From: Thiemannella venezuelensis
GTDB lineage: Bacteria > Actinomycetota > Actinomycetes > Streptosporangiales > Streptosporangiaceae
Reading direction: 5' to 3'
Assembly: GCF_014203605.1 (NCBI RefSeq)
Contig: NZ_JACHJJ010000006.1
Span: forward strand, 248,001 to 312,000
DNA length: 64,000 bases
The notes below the pieces were generated by a model, which searched no databases, had not been told where the DNA came from, and saw only the letters and a list, made by a program, of their open reading frames with translations. The stretch's first letter is position 1; every line of letters starts with the position of its first letter. The position numbers were made by a program, and so were the translations under genes. Positions 1 to 7,682 of this stretch are shown piece by piece.

Positions 1-429
1 GAGGATCTGCTGGTCCTGCATGTCGCCGGCGAGGATCAGGTCGGGCTGGACCTCGACGACCTTGTCGATCACGGGCTGGAGCAGGTTGCCGACCACGGGG
101 ATGCCCTGGATCTTGTCGGCCAGGTACGCCGGGGGCGTGTCGATGCCCTGGCCGTTGGTGATGCCGACGGGGGTGACGCCGAGGGCGAGGGCGGCGTCGA
201 GGTCCTCCTGGGTGAGGGTGACCACGCGCTTCGGCTCGGCGGGGACCTTGATCAGAGTGCCGGTGGCGTCCTTCACCTCGCGCGTGGCGGGGGCGGCGGC
301 CGAGGACGCGGGCTGAGAGGCGGCGGGGGCGGCCGACGTGTCCGTGGAGGATGAGGAGCCGCACGCCGCGACGGTCAGGGCGGCGAGAACGGCGGCGAAG
401 AGACCGCCGGCCCTGCGGAGGGGGGACAT
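1..429 (-). CDS. Ferric-siderophore ABC transporter substrate-binding lipoprotein (partial)
   Basis: Only the N-terminal 143 codons are in the window; the C-terminus lies beyond base 1. The start ATG at 429 is followed by a lipoprotein signal peptide ending in a lipobox (LTVAAC, then GSSSS). A Ser/Ala-rich linker comes next, then a FecB/FepB-type start: a VPAEPKRVVTL strand, the TQEDLDAALALGVTPVG helix-strand, and VVEVQPDLILAG. Proteins of this class capture ferric siderophores outside the membrane and deliver them to a FecCD permease. The gene diverges from the fused permease at 485, and iron boxes fill the gap, so both should be induced by iron starvation. The ATPase subunit is not visible here and may lie further left. 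Confidence 0.9.
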   Translation of the reverse strand, partial: MSPLRRAGGLFAAVLAALTVAACGSSSSTDTSAAPAASQPASSAAAPATREVKDATGTLIKVPAEPKRVVTLTQEDLDAALALGVTPVGITNGQGIDTPPAYLADKIQGIPVVGNLLQPVIDKVVEVQPDLILAGDMQDQQIL

Positions 430-446
430 AGGCACTCCAGATCGAG

Positions 447-464
447 TTAGGTAAGTCTTACCTA
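447..464. promoter_or_regulatory. Iron box (DmdR/IdeR-type operator) 1
   Basis: TTAGGTAAGTCTTACCTA is an inverted repeat close to the actinobacterial iron-box consensus TTAGGTTAGGCTAACCTAA. It lies 18 bp upstream of the binding-protein start at 429 and beside a second box, so it probably serves the leftward promoter of the divergent pair. Binding by an Fe2+-loaded DtxR-family repressor is inferred from the motif. Confidence 0.8.
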
Positions 465-466
465 TT

Positions 467-485
467 TTAGGTTAGCCTTGCCTTA
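467..485. promoter_or_regulatory. Iron box (DmdR/IdeR-type operator) 2, overlapping the permease start
   Basis: TTAGGTTAGCCTTGCCTTA matches the iron-box consensus closely and its last base is the A of the permease ATG (485-487). There is no room for a ribosome-binding site, so the permease mRNA is probably leaderless and the repressor would sit directly on the transcription start. The same half-site sequence recurs at 19027-19045 ahead of the biosynthetic operon. Confidence 0.85.
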
Positions 486-2671
486 TGTTTACGCAACTCC
501 GGGCCCCCCTCCTGGTGTTCGGATCGAGTGCGGCGGCGCTCGCCGTGCTCGCCGCGGCCTCGATGCTGACCGGCGCCGGCCGGATCGACCCCGGGCAGGT
601 CGTGGACTACCTGCTGGGCGCACGCGGCGACCACCACCTGGACATGGTCGTCACCACCATCCGGATACCGCGTACGCTGGCCGCGCTCGCGGTGGGCGCC
701 GCGCTGGGCGTCTCCGGCATGCTGCTGCAGGCCGTCACCCGCAACCCGCTCGCCGAGACGGGCCTGCTCGGGGTGAACTCGGGCGCCGCGCTCGGCGTCG
801 TCCTGGGCATCGTCTACGCGGGCGCGCAGACCGGGGGCGCCTACCTGGCGTGGGCGCTCGGCGGCGCGCTGCTCGCCACCGGCATCGTGCTGCTGATCGG
901 CTCCCGGTTCTCCCCGCTCAAACTGGTCCTGGCGGGCGCGGCGCTCTCGGCGACCCTCACCGGGATCACCTCGGCCCTGCTCGTCGCCGACCCCGTCACC
1001 TTCGACCAGTACCGGTTCTGGGTGCTCGGCTCGCTCGCCGGAGTCCCCATGGACCGGGTCCTGTCCGTCTCACCGGCGATCCTGGCCGGGCTCGTCATGG
1101 CCGCCTTCGCCGCCCGCCCGCTGGCCGCGCTCTCCCTCGGCGACGACGTGGCGGTCGCCCTGGGCCACCGGCCGGGCCGCACCCGCGTCCTGGTGACCGT
1201 GGCGGTGACGCTGCTCAGCGCCGCCGCCGTCGCGGTGGCCGGGCCGATCGGCTTCCTCGGGCTGCTGGCGGGCTACCTGGCCAGGACGGTGCTCGGCGAC
1301 CGGGTCGGCCCGCGGATCGTGTTCTCCGGACTGGCCGGGGCCGCGGTGCTGCTCGGCGCGGACGTGCTGGCCCGGGTGGTCATGCGCCCGTACGAGGCCC
1401 CGGTCTCGCTTCTCATCGCCATCATCGGCGGGCCCGTGCTGATCGTGGTCGCCCGCTCCCGCGCCGTCGCCGCGGGAGCGGGCGACCTGATCGCGGACAG
1501 GAGCCGGCGCGGAGGCCGGGGCATCCTCGGCGCCCCGCTGCGCGGGATCCGCAGGGCGCTGGAGGCCCCGCAGGCAGAGGCCCGGCCGGCCGCGGGGACC
1601 GCGTTCTCCGCGCGGGACGGGTCCCGGTCCACGCCTCCGCGTCCGTCCGACACGCTCCCGGTACGGCTCGGCGCCTACTCGGTCCTGCTCCCGCTCCGCT
1701 CCTCCGCGGCGGCCCTCGCGCTGGCCGTACTCGCCTGCGCCGCAGGAGTCGCGGCCCTGGTCGCCGGGCAGTCCGCCATGACGGCGGGACAGGCGCTGGA
1801 GGCGCTGCGCGGGATCGGCACCGGCGGGCAGGTCCTGCTCGTCCAGGAGATCCGGCTGCCCAGGATCGTCGCGGGACTGATCGCGGGCGCCGCGCTGGGC
1901 CTGTCGGGCTGCCTGACCCAGGCGCTGGCCCGCAACCGGCTGGCCACCCCCGACATGCTCGGCATCAACCAGGGCGCGGTCATCGCCGTCATGCTCGCCG
2001 GCCTGCTGTCGTCCGCGGCGACGCTCTTCGAGCACTGGTGGACCGGGCCCCTCGGCGCCCTCGCCGCCGCCGCCGTGGTCTTCGCGATCTCCGGCGGGGT
2101 CGGCACCCAGGGCTACCGGTTCATCGTCACCGGCCTGGCGGTCACCACCCTGGCCGGGGCCGTGACCCAGGCGGTCCTGGCCGGGAACGGCCTCAGCACG
2201 GCCACGGCCGTCCACTCCTGGAGCGTCGGCAGCCTCGCCGGGCGCGGCTACCCGGTGGCGCTGCCCGTCGCCGCCGGGCTGGCCGTGCTGCTCCCCGCCG
2301 CGCTGGCCGTCTCCCGGCGGCTGGACGTCCTGCGCTTCAGCGAGGACGTCGGCACCGGGCTCGGGGCGAACCCCCGCGCCACCCGGCTGACCGTCCTCGC
2401 CCTGGCGGTCGCCCTGGCCGGTCTCGCGATCGGCATCGGCGGCCCCATCGCGTTCGTCGCGCTGGCCGCTCCCGTCCTCGCCGCCCGCCTGTCCGGGCCC
2501 ACCCGGCTCCCGCTCGTCGGAGCGCCGCTGGTCGGCGCCGCGCTCGTCGTGACCGCCGACACGATCGGCCGCGTCGTCGCGGACGGCACCGAGGTCCCGG
2601 CGGGCGTCGTGACGAGCATCCTGGGCGGCCCCTTCCTGCTGTGGACCCTGCTCTCTGACCGGAGGTCGTGA
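485..2671 (+). CDS. Fused FecCD-type siderophore ABC permease (two permeases in one chain)
   Basis: This 728-aa membrane protein contains two complete FecCD/FhuB-type permeases. The first spans about residues 1-340 and the second about 390-728, joined by an Arg/Pro-rich hydrophilic linker. Each half carries the family signature around the third helix: RIPRTLAALAVGAALGVSG in half 1 and RLPRIVAGLIAGAALGLSG in half 2. Single permeases are usually about 330 aa; E. coli FhuB is a known fused precedent. The protein should import the ferric catecholate together with the divergently encoded binding lipoprotein. The ATG at 485 overlaps an iron box, suggesting a leaderless, iron-repressed transcript. 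The esterase gene starts 1 base after its stop. Confidence 0.92.
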   Translation: MFTQLRAPLLVFGSSAAALAVLAAASMLTGAGRIDPGQVVDYLLGARGDHHLDMVVTTIRIPRTLAALAVGAALGVSGMLLQAVTRNPLAETGLLGVNSGAALGVVLGIVYAGAQTGGAYLAWALGGALLATGIVLLIGSRFSPLKLVLAGAALSATLTGITSALLVADPVTFDQYRFWVLGSLAGVPMDRVLSVSPAILAGLVMAAFAARPLAALSLGDDVAVALGHRPGRTRVLVTVAVTLLSAAAVAVAGPIGFLGLLAGYLARTVLGDRVGPRIVFSGLAGAAVLLGADVLARVVMRPYEAPVSLLIAIIGGPVLIVVARSRAVAAGAGDLIADRSRRGGRGILGAPLRGIRRALEAPQAEARPAAGTAFSARDGSRSTPPRPSDTLPVRLGAYSVLLPLRSSAAALALAVLACAAGVAALVAGQSAMTAGQALEALRGIGTGGQVLLVQEIRLPRIVAGLIAGAALGLSGCLTQALARNRLATPDMLGINQGAVIAVMLAGLLSSAATLFEHWWTGPLGALAAAAVVFAISGGVGTQGYRFIVTGLAVTTLAGAVTQAVLAGNGLSTATAVHSWSVGSLAGRGYPVALPVAAGLAVLLPAALAVSRRLDVLRFSEDVGTGLGANPRATRLTVLALAVALAGLAIGIGGPIAFVALAAPVLAARLSGPTRLPLVGAPLVGAALVVTADTIGRVVADGTEVPAGVVTSILGGPFLLWTLLSDRRS

Positions 2672-2672
2672 G

Positions 2673-3851
2673 ATGTCACCGCGATTCCCCCTGAACGGCT
2701 CCCCGGACGGCGGGGAACCGCACGCCCCCGGCGGGCAGCCGGTCACCCCGCTCGTCGAGACGGCCGGAACGGCCGGCAGGCACCGGGTCACGTTCCTGTG
2801 GCGGGCCCGCTCCGAGGACGAGCAGGCCGTCGTCCTGATCAACACGCTGACCGACCGCGACCGGCACGCGGGCGACATCAGCGGTCATGTGATGCACCGG
2901 ACGCCGGGCGACGACATGCTCCGGCTGACCTACGAACTCGACGCGGACCTGCGGGCGAGCTACCAGATCCTGCCCTGCGCGGAGATCCCCGGCACCGACC
3001 GCGACTCCTGGCTCCGCGTCATGATGACGGCGCTCCCCGACCCCGGCAACCCCGTCCGGATCCCCGGCAGCCACGGCCGCAACCCCTCCTCCCTGCTGGA
3101 ACTGCCCGGCGCCCCCGCGCAGCCGTACCGGGACCGGAGGCCGGGCGTCCCCGAGGGCCGGGTCCACGAGAGCGGGACCGCGGGACGGCGGGTCTGGGTC
3201 TACACGCCGCCCGGGCACGGCGCCTCGGGAGACGGCCCCGGGCGCGGTGCCGCCGGGCCGTACCCGGTGCTGGTCCTGCTGGACGGGGACGTGTGGGCCG
3301 GGCGGATCGCGCCGACGATGGACAACCTGATCGCCGAGGGCCGGATCCCGCCGATGGCCGTGCTGCTGCCCGACGCGGTGGACCGGCCGACCCGGCTGCG
3401 CGAGATGGCCTGCCACGAGCCGTTCGTCCGGCACCTGGCCGGCGAGCTGCTGCCCTGGGCGGTGCGCGAGTGGGGGGTGACGGACGACCCCGCGCTGACC
3501 GTCGTCGCGGGCCAGAGCTTCGGCGGGCTCACCGCCTCCTACGCGGCGTTCACCGCCCCGGAGCGCTTCGGGAACGTGCTGTCGCAGTCGGGCTCCTACT
3601 GGTGGAGCGACGAGGACCCGGAGTGGCTGACCCGGCGCTACGAGCGCGTCCCCCGGCTCCCGGTCCGCTTCCACGTGGAGGCCGGACGGCTGGAGTGGAT
3701 GCTGCTGGAGGAGAACCGCCGGTTCGCGGAGATGCTGGCGGCCAAGGGATACGAGGTGACCTTCACCGAGTACAACGGCGGCCACGACCCGGCCTGCTGG
3801 CTCGGCGGACTGGCCGGCGGGCTCACCGGCCTGGCCGCGGGCTGGCTGTGA
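2673..3851 (+). CDS. fes: Enterochelin-esterase-like siderophore hydrolase (Fes family)
   Basis: This 392-aa protein has the two-domain layout of Fes. An N-terminal immunoglobulin-like enterochelin-esterase domain covers roughly residues 30-150, and an alpha/beta-hydrolase esterase domain covers about 170-392. The nucleophile elbow is GQSFGG with Ser282, and His371 lies in GGHDPACW. Fes enzymes open the ester bonds of tri-catecholate trilactones in the cytoplasm, which frees iron. That matches the predicted threonine trilactone made by the nearby NRPS. A GGAGG ribosome-binding site lies just inside the end of the permease gene, and the next gene can start at a GTG overlapping this stop (GTGA), so the three genes look translationally coupled. 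Confidence 0.9.
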   Translation: MSPRFPLNGSPDGGEPHAPGGQPVTPLVETAGTAGRHRVTFLWRARSEDEQAVVLINTLTDRDRHAGDISGHVMHRTPGDDMLRLTYELDADLRASYQILPCAEIPGTDRDSWLRVMMTALPDPGNPVRIPGSHGRNPSSLLELPGAPAQPYRDRRPGVPEGRVHESGTAGRRVWVYTPPGHGASGDGPGRGAAGPYPVLVLLDGDVWAGRIAPTMDNLIAEGRIPPMAVLLPDAVDRPTRLREMACHEPFVRHLAGELLPWAVREWGVTDDPALTVVAGQSFGGLTASYAAFTAPERFGNVLSQSGSYWWSDEDPEWLTRRYERVPRLPVRFHVEAGRLEWMLLEENRRFAEMLAAKGYEVTFTEYNGGHDPACWLGGLAGGLTGLAAGWL

Positions 3852-3862
3852 CGGGAACCGCG

Positions 3863-5065
3863 ATGAGGACCGGCGAGACAGTGGAGACCGGCGAGACAGT
3901 GGAGACCGGCGAGACAGTGGAGACCGGCGAGGCGGGGACCGCGGTGGAGATCGACGAGGTGAAGGCCGCGATCCGTGCGCGGGTCCTGGAGCACGCCGGG
4001 GCGCTGACCGGGTTGAGCCACCGGATCCACGCGCATCCGGAGACCGCCTTCGAGGAGCACCGGGCGGCGGAGTGGACGGCGGAGGTGCTGCGCTCGGCCG
4101 GCTTCGAGGTGATCGCCGGGGCGGGCGGGCTGCCGACCGCCTTCTCCGCCTCGTACGGCTCCGGTCCGGTGACGGTGGCGTTCTGCGCCGAGTACGACGC
4201 GCTGCCCGGCATGGGCCACGCCTGCGGGCACAACGTCATCGCCGCGGCGGCCGCCGGCGCGGGCCTGGCGCTCGCCCCGTCCGCCGGGGAACTGGGCCTG
4301 ACCGTGAAGGTCGTCGGCACCCCCGCCGAGGAACGCGGCGGCGGCAAGGCCCTGCTGCTGGAGGCGGGCGTCTTCGACGGCGTGGACGCGGCGATGATGG
4401 TGCACCCGGGGCCGTTCGAGACCGTCAGGTTCCGCTCGTTCGCCCTCGGCACGCTCGACGTCGAGTTCCTCGGCCGCCCGGCCCACGCCACCCTGGCCCC
4501 GCACGAGGGCCGCAACGCCGCCGACGCGATGACCCTGGCCCAGGTCGCGATCGGCCTGCTCCGCCAGCAGCTCCCGCGCGACTGGCACGTGCACGGCGTG
4601 GTGACGGCGGCGGGCGAGGCGCCCAACGTCATCCCCGCCCGCGCCGCGGCGAGCTACGAGATCAGGGCGGCCCGGGCCGAGGACCTCGCCGTGCTGCGCG
4701 CCCGGGTGGAGGACTGCTTCCGGGGCGCGGCCACCGCGACCGGCTGCGAGCTGAACCTGACCCGCCCGGAACCCGACTACCTCGACTTCCGCGACGACGC
4801 GGAACTGGCCGGGCTGTACGCGGCCAACGCCGCAGCGCTCGGCCGCCCCGCCCCGGTCGAGCGCGAGCCGTTCGCCATGACCGACATGGCCAACGTCTCC
4901 CACGCGGTCCGCGCCATCCACCCGATGCTCGACATCGGCTCCGGCGGCGCCGTACCGCACGACCCCGCCTTCGCCGAGGCCGCGGCCGCCCCGGCCGCCG
5001 ACCGCGCCCTCCTCGACGCCGCCGTCATGCTCGCCTGGACCGCCGCGGACCTGGCGCGATCATGA
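3863..5065 (+). CDS. M20D-family amidohydrolase / aminoacylase, possibly a siderophore-fragment hydrolase
   Basis: This zinc hydrolase is about 400 aa from the ATG at 3863; an in-frame GTG at 3848 that overlaps the esterase stop is an equally good start. The M20 core is clear: AEYDALPGMGHACGHN (His119, Cys121, His123 region), EERGGGK with Glu156/Glu157, and the dimerisation-domain stretch around PAHATLAPHEGRNAADA. The AEYDALP-GHACGHN form is typical of the AbgB/PM20D2 group, which cleaves N-acyl or N-aroyl amino acids and Xaa-Arg-like amides. Residues 3-20 are three copies of TGETVE encoded by an exact 18-bp tandem repeat. Placement behind permease and esterase in an iron-regulated operon suggests a role in dismantling imported siderophore; that role is inference. 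Confidence 0.85.
   Translation: MRTGETVETGETVETGETVETGEAGTAVEIDEVKAAIRARVLEHAGALTGLSHRIHAHPETAFEEHRAAEWTAEVLRSAGFEVIAGAGGLPTAFSASYGSGPVTVAFCAEYDALPGMGHACGHNVIAAAAAGAGLALAPSAGELGLTVKVVGTPAEERGGGKALLLEAGVFDGVDAAMMVHPGPFETVRFRSFALGTLDVEFLGRPAHATLAPHEGRNAADAMTLAQVAIGLLRQQLPRDWHVHGVVTAAGEAPNVIPARAAASYEIRAARAEDLAVLRARVEDCFRGAATATGCELNLTRPEPDYLDFRDDAELAGLYAANAAALGRPAPVEREPFAMTDMANVSHAVRAIHPMLDIGSGGAVPHDPAFAEAAAAPAADRALLDAAVMLAWTAADLARS
3869..3922 (+). repeat. 18-bp tandem repeat, three exact copies plus a partial fourth
   Basis: The unit ACCGGCGAGACAGTGGAG occurs three times exactly, followed by a partial copy to about 3932. It lies in frame at the extreme N-terminus of the M20D hydrolase and encodes TGETVE per unit. 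Copy-number change would lengthen or shorten the N-terminal tail by six residues without a frameshift. Confidence 0.9.
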
Positions 5066-5144
5066 GATTTCCGATCCCGGGGTGCTTCCCGAACCCCTGT
5101 CCCGCCACGGTGATCTCCAGGGCGCCGACTCATCGCGAATTCGA

Positions 5145-5172
5145 TTGCCGCACGTGTTCGATGTATTACATT
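5145..5172 (+). promoter_or_regulatory. Candidate promoter of the Rpn-like gene, leaderless transcript
   Basis: A TTGCCG element (5145-5150), 16 bp spacing and TACATT (5167-5172) form a sigma70-like promoter in a locally AT-richer patch. Transcription would begin at or next to the GTG at 5180, giving a leaderless mRNA; no ribosome-binding site precedes that GTG. Confidence 0.45.
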
Positions 5173-5179
5173 CGGTAGC

Positions 5180-6070
5180 GTGCCGTCCCCCCAACACGAC
5201 TCACTCATCCGCCTGTTCCGCGACCGCCCCCCGCTGGCCGTGGAGGTCCTGCGCGACCTGCTGGGCCACGACCTGCCCGTCACGCCGCTGGTCCGGGTGG
5301 AGAACCCGACGTTCAACACCCGGCCCTCCGACGACATCGAGGCCGACCTGGTCCTCGTCCTGGGCTCACCCGCCGCCCCCGCGCACGGGATCATCGTCGA
5401 GATCCAGAAGGACACCTCCAAAGAACCCCGCCAGCTCGCCCGCTACGCCGCCGCCCTGTGGCTGCAGCTGCGCTGCGACGCGACCGTCCTGGTCGTCTGC
5501 CCCGACGCCCGCACCGCCGCCCACTACGCTCACCCGATCGAGTCGGGCCTGAGCGGCTACCGGCTGCAGGCGTGCGTGCTCGGACCGGCCGACATCCCGG
5601 CCATCACCGACCCCCGGCAGGCCGCCGCCCAGCCCGAGCTGGCGGCGTTGGCGGTCATGGTCCACGGCCGTGAGCGCAAGGTCGTCGAGGCGTTCGCCGC
5701 GGCGCTGGCGGATCTGCCCGCCGACCACGCTCCGAAGTACTATGAACACGCCTACAGCATGTCCGCGCCCGACGTGCGGCGACTCCTGGAGGAGATCATG
5801 ACGTCCACCGACTGGCCCGTCTACAGCCCCTTCGCCCGCGAGCACTTCGGCCGCGGCCTGGAAGAGGGCAAGGCTGAGGGCAAGGCCGAGGAAGCGGCCC
5901 GGATGGTGCTGCTGGTGCTGACCGCCCGCGGTCTGGAAGTACCGGAGGAGATCCGTGACCGGATCACCGCCTGCACCGACCTGGCCCGGCTGGAGTCCTG
6001 GGCGGCCCGTGCGGCGACCGCCCGGACCGTGCACGACCTGTTCGGCGGGACGGACACGGAAGACCGCTGA
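5180..6070 (+). CDS. Rpn/PDDEXK_2-like nuclease-transposase family protein
   Basis: This 296-aa protein belongs to the actinobacterial family that begins MPSPQHDSLIRLFRDRPPLA. The N-terminal half has a PD-(D/E)XK-type pattern: Asp56 in IEADLVLVL and Glu74 in IIVEIQKD, where an E-x-Q strand is characteristic of PDDEXK_2/Rpn proteins. The C-terminal part carries the charged EEGKAEGKAEEAARM helix and a VPEEIRDRI helix, as in Rpn-type proteins. Rpn proteins in enterobacteria are endonucleases that promote recombination; activity here is untested. The gene separates the siderophore uptake genes from the biosynthetic operon, has its own promoter-like sequence and converges on the MFS gene, so it looks like an insertion unrelated to iron. 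Confidence 0.7.
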   Translation: MPSPQHDSLIRLFRDRPPLAVEVLRDLLGHDLPVTPLVRVENPTFNTRPSDDIEADLVLVLGSPAAPAHGIIVEIQKDTSKEPRQLARYAAALWLQLRCDATVLVVCPDARTAAHYAHPIESGLSGYRLQACVLGPADIPAITDPRQAAAQPELAALAVMVHGRERKVVEAFAAALADLPADHAPKYYEHAYSMSAPDVRRLLEEIMTSTDWPVYSPFAREHFGRGLEEGKAEGKAEEAARMVLLVLTARGLEVPEEIRDRITACTDLARLESWAARAATARTVHDLFGGTDTEDR

Positions 6071-6102
6071 CCGCCGGCGGGCGTCCCCTGCGCGGGCACG
6101 GT

Positions 6103-6119
6103 TCCGGCGAGCCGCCGGA
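6103..6119. terminator. Small hairpin between convergent genes
   Basis: TCCGGCG-AGC-CGCCGGA forms a perfect 7-bp stem in the 70-bp gap between the converging Rpn-like and MFS genes. No U-tract follows on either strand, so termination is suggested mainly by position. Confidence 0.35.
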
Positions 6120-6140
6120 CCGGGGCCGCCGTCTCGGCGA

Positions 6141-7409
6141 TCACTCCGGCCGCTGCCCGGCCGCCGGAGTCAGGGACACGGCGGTGAGGAAGGCGGCCAG
6201 CAGGAAGGCGGCGGAGACCAGGAGCGCGGCCGGATAGCCGGCGGGGACCGCCAGGGCGCAGAGGCCCACGCCCAGGGCGCCGCCGAGCATGCGCAGCGAC
6301 TGGAACAGGGTCATCGCCCGGCCCATCACCTCCGGGCCGACGCCGTCGAAGGACGCCACCTGGACCGCCGTGACCGCCTGGCCGAGGACCAGGCCCACCG
6401 AGAACATGATGATCCTCAGCGTCCACGGACCGGGTGCGGTCAGCGCGAGCGCCGCGAACAGGACCGCGCCGCCGAGCAGGCCGAGGGCGGTGATCCGCCG
6501 TTCGCCCCACCGGGCGCAGGTGCGGTCGACCGCGAAACCGGCCGCCATCAGGCCCAGCGCCTCGGGGAAGACCACCAGCCCGGCGTCCGCCGCCGAGGCG
6601 CCCAGCGCGTCCTGGTACATCAGGGGGAAGACGAAGAGCATGCCCATCAGGCCCGCCGCCGCGAGGGACGCCGTGGCCGTGCCGCGCAGGAAACCCCGGT
6701 CGGCCAGCACCCGCAGGGCCAGCAGGCCGCGCAGGTCGAACCGGACCGCCGGATCGGGGCCGGAGGCGCGCCAGGGGACGGCGGCGGCCCCCAGGAGCAC
6801 CGCGGCCAGGCCGAAGGGGACGTTGACGAGGAACGCCCACCGCCAGGAGAGGTGCTCGGCCAGCAGTCCGCCGACGACCGGGCCCAGCGCGGGCGCCAGC
6901 GCCGTCGGGATCACGATGTACCGGGAGAGCCGCATCCGCTCCTCGGGCGGGTAGGCGGTGAACAGCATCGTCATCCCGGCCGGGGTCAGCACCCCGCCGC
7001 CGACGCCCTGCAGCACCCGGAACGCCACCAGGGACTCCAGGTTCCAGGCGATCCCGCACAGCGCCGAGGCCGCCGTGAACAGCGCCAGCGCGCCCAGGAA
7101 CACCCGGGCCGCGCCGTACCGGTCGCAGAGCCATCCGGCCACCGGCATGGAGACCGCGAGGCTGGCCAGGAAGGCCCCCTCCACCAGGTTCGAGGCGGCC
7201 GGGGCCACCCCGAGGTCGGCGGCGATGACGAACAGCGCGGGGTTGACGATCGTCGCGTCCAGGCCGTTCATGCACATGGCCGTCACGTAGACGGCGAGTA
7301 CGGCCCAGCGCGCGGACGGGCGGGCCCCTGCCGGACCCGGCGCCTGCGCCGCGCCCGTCCTCCCGGGGCCCGCCTCCACGGCGCCGTCTTTCAGGGGATG
7401 GTCCTTCAC
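6141..7409 (-). CDS. MFS exporter, probable siderophore export
   Basis: This 422-aa hydrophobic protein has about 12 membrane segments. MFS landmarks include the first-helix motif [12 protein letters not shown] (a DHA2-like D-x-TIVN signature), the loop 2-3 motif [13 protein letters not shown], and a glycine-rich motif in helix 5 ([20 protein letters not shown]). Its GTG start at 7409 overlaps the MbtH stop as GTGA, so it is translationally coupled to the siderophore operon. Export of the apo-siderophore is the natural role for an MFS protein here, comparable to EntS or YmfD in other catecholate systems, but the substrate is inferred from position only. It is the last gene of the iron operon. 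Confidence 0.85.
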   Translation of the reverse strand: MKDHPLKDGAVEAGPGRTGAAQAPGPAGARPSARWAVLAVYVTAMCMNGLDATIVNPALFVIAADLGVAPAASNLVEGAFLASLAVSMPVAGWLCDRYGAARVFLGALALFTAASALCGIAWNLESLVAFRVLQGVGGGVLTPAGMTMLFTAYPPEERMRLSRYIVIPTALAPALGPVVGGLLAEHLSWRWAFLVNVPFGLAAVLLGAAAVPWRASGPDPAVRFDLRGLLALRVLADRGFLRGTATASLAAAGLMGMLFVFPLMYQDALGASAADAGLVVFPEALGLMAAGFAVDRTCARWGERRITALGLLGGAVLFAALALTAPGPWTLRIIMFSVGLVLGQAVTAVQVASFDGVGPEVMGRAMTLFQSLRMLGGALGVGLCALAVPAGYPAALLVSAAFLLAAFLTAVSLTPAAGQRPE

Positions 7410-7600
7410 CGGGTCAGGCTCCTGGGCCGCAGGTCGGTCCAGTGGGCGGCGACGTAGGCCAGGCAGGCGGCGCGGGCGTCCGGGCCGAAGCGGACCGCCC
7501 AGCCGTCCGGGACGTCGGCGAACGAGGGCCAGATGGAGTGCTGCTCCTCACCGTTGGCCAGGACGAGGAACTCGCCGTCGGGGTCGTCGAAGGGATTCAC
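7406..7600 (-). CDS. MbtH-like protein, NRPS adenylation partner
   Basis: This 64-aa protein has the MbtH family signature: NPFDD at the N-terminus, N-x-E-x-Q-x-S-x-WP as [10 protein letters not shown], and the conserved VPDGW. MbtH-like proteins bind NRPS adenylation domains and are often needed for their solubility and activity. It follows the NRPS gene after an 82-bp gap that contains a strong hairpin and overlaps the exporter start by GTGA. The natural partner is the two-module NRPS at 7683-14663. Confidence 0.95.
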   Translation of the reverse strand: MNPFDDPDGEFLVLANGEEQHSIWPSFADVPDGWAVRFGPDARAACLAYVAAHWTDLRPRSLTR

Positions 7601-7639
7601 GGTTCAGCTCCTGCAGAAGAGGTTCACGAAGGCCGGTTC

Positions 7640-7680
7640 CCCGCCGGGGGGAGCCGTGGCGACAGGCTCTCCCCGGCGGG
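7640..7680. terminator. Strong 16-bp hairpin between the NRPS and mbtH genes
   Basis: The arms 7640-7655 and 7665-7680 are complementary at 15 of 16 positions around a 9-nt loop, and begin 3 bp past the NRPS stop codon. No U-tract follows in the leftward direction. It may be a partial terminator, a 3' mRNA stabiliser, or both, setting the level of MbtH and exporter relative to the NRPS. Confidence 0.5.
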
Positions 7681-7682
7681 AG

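Noticed and set aside
478-2878. Long open frames overlapping the permease on both strands (about 726 and 602 codons)
   Set aside because: They are GC-bias shadows: Arg/Pro/Gly/Ala-rich, without family motifs, and overlap a gene with two clear FecCD domains.
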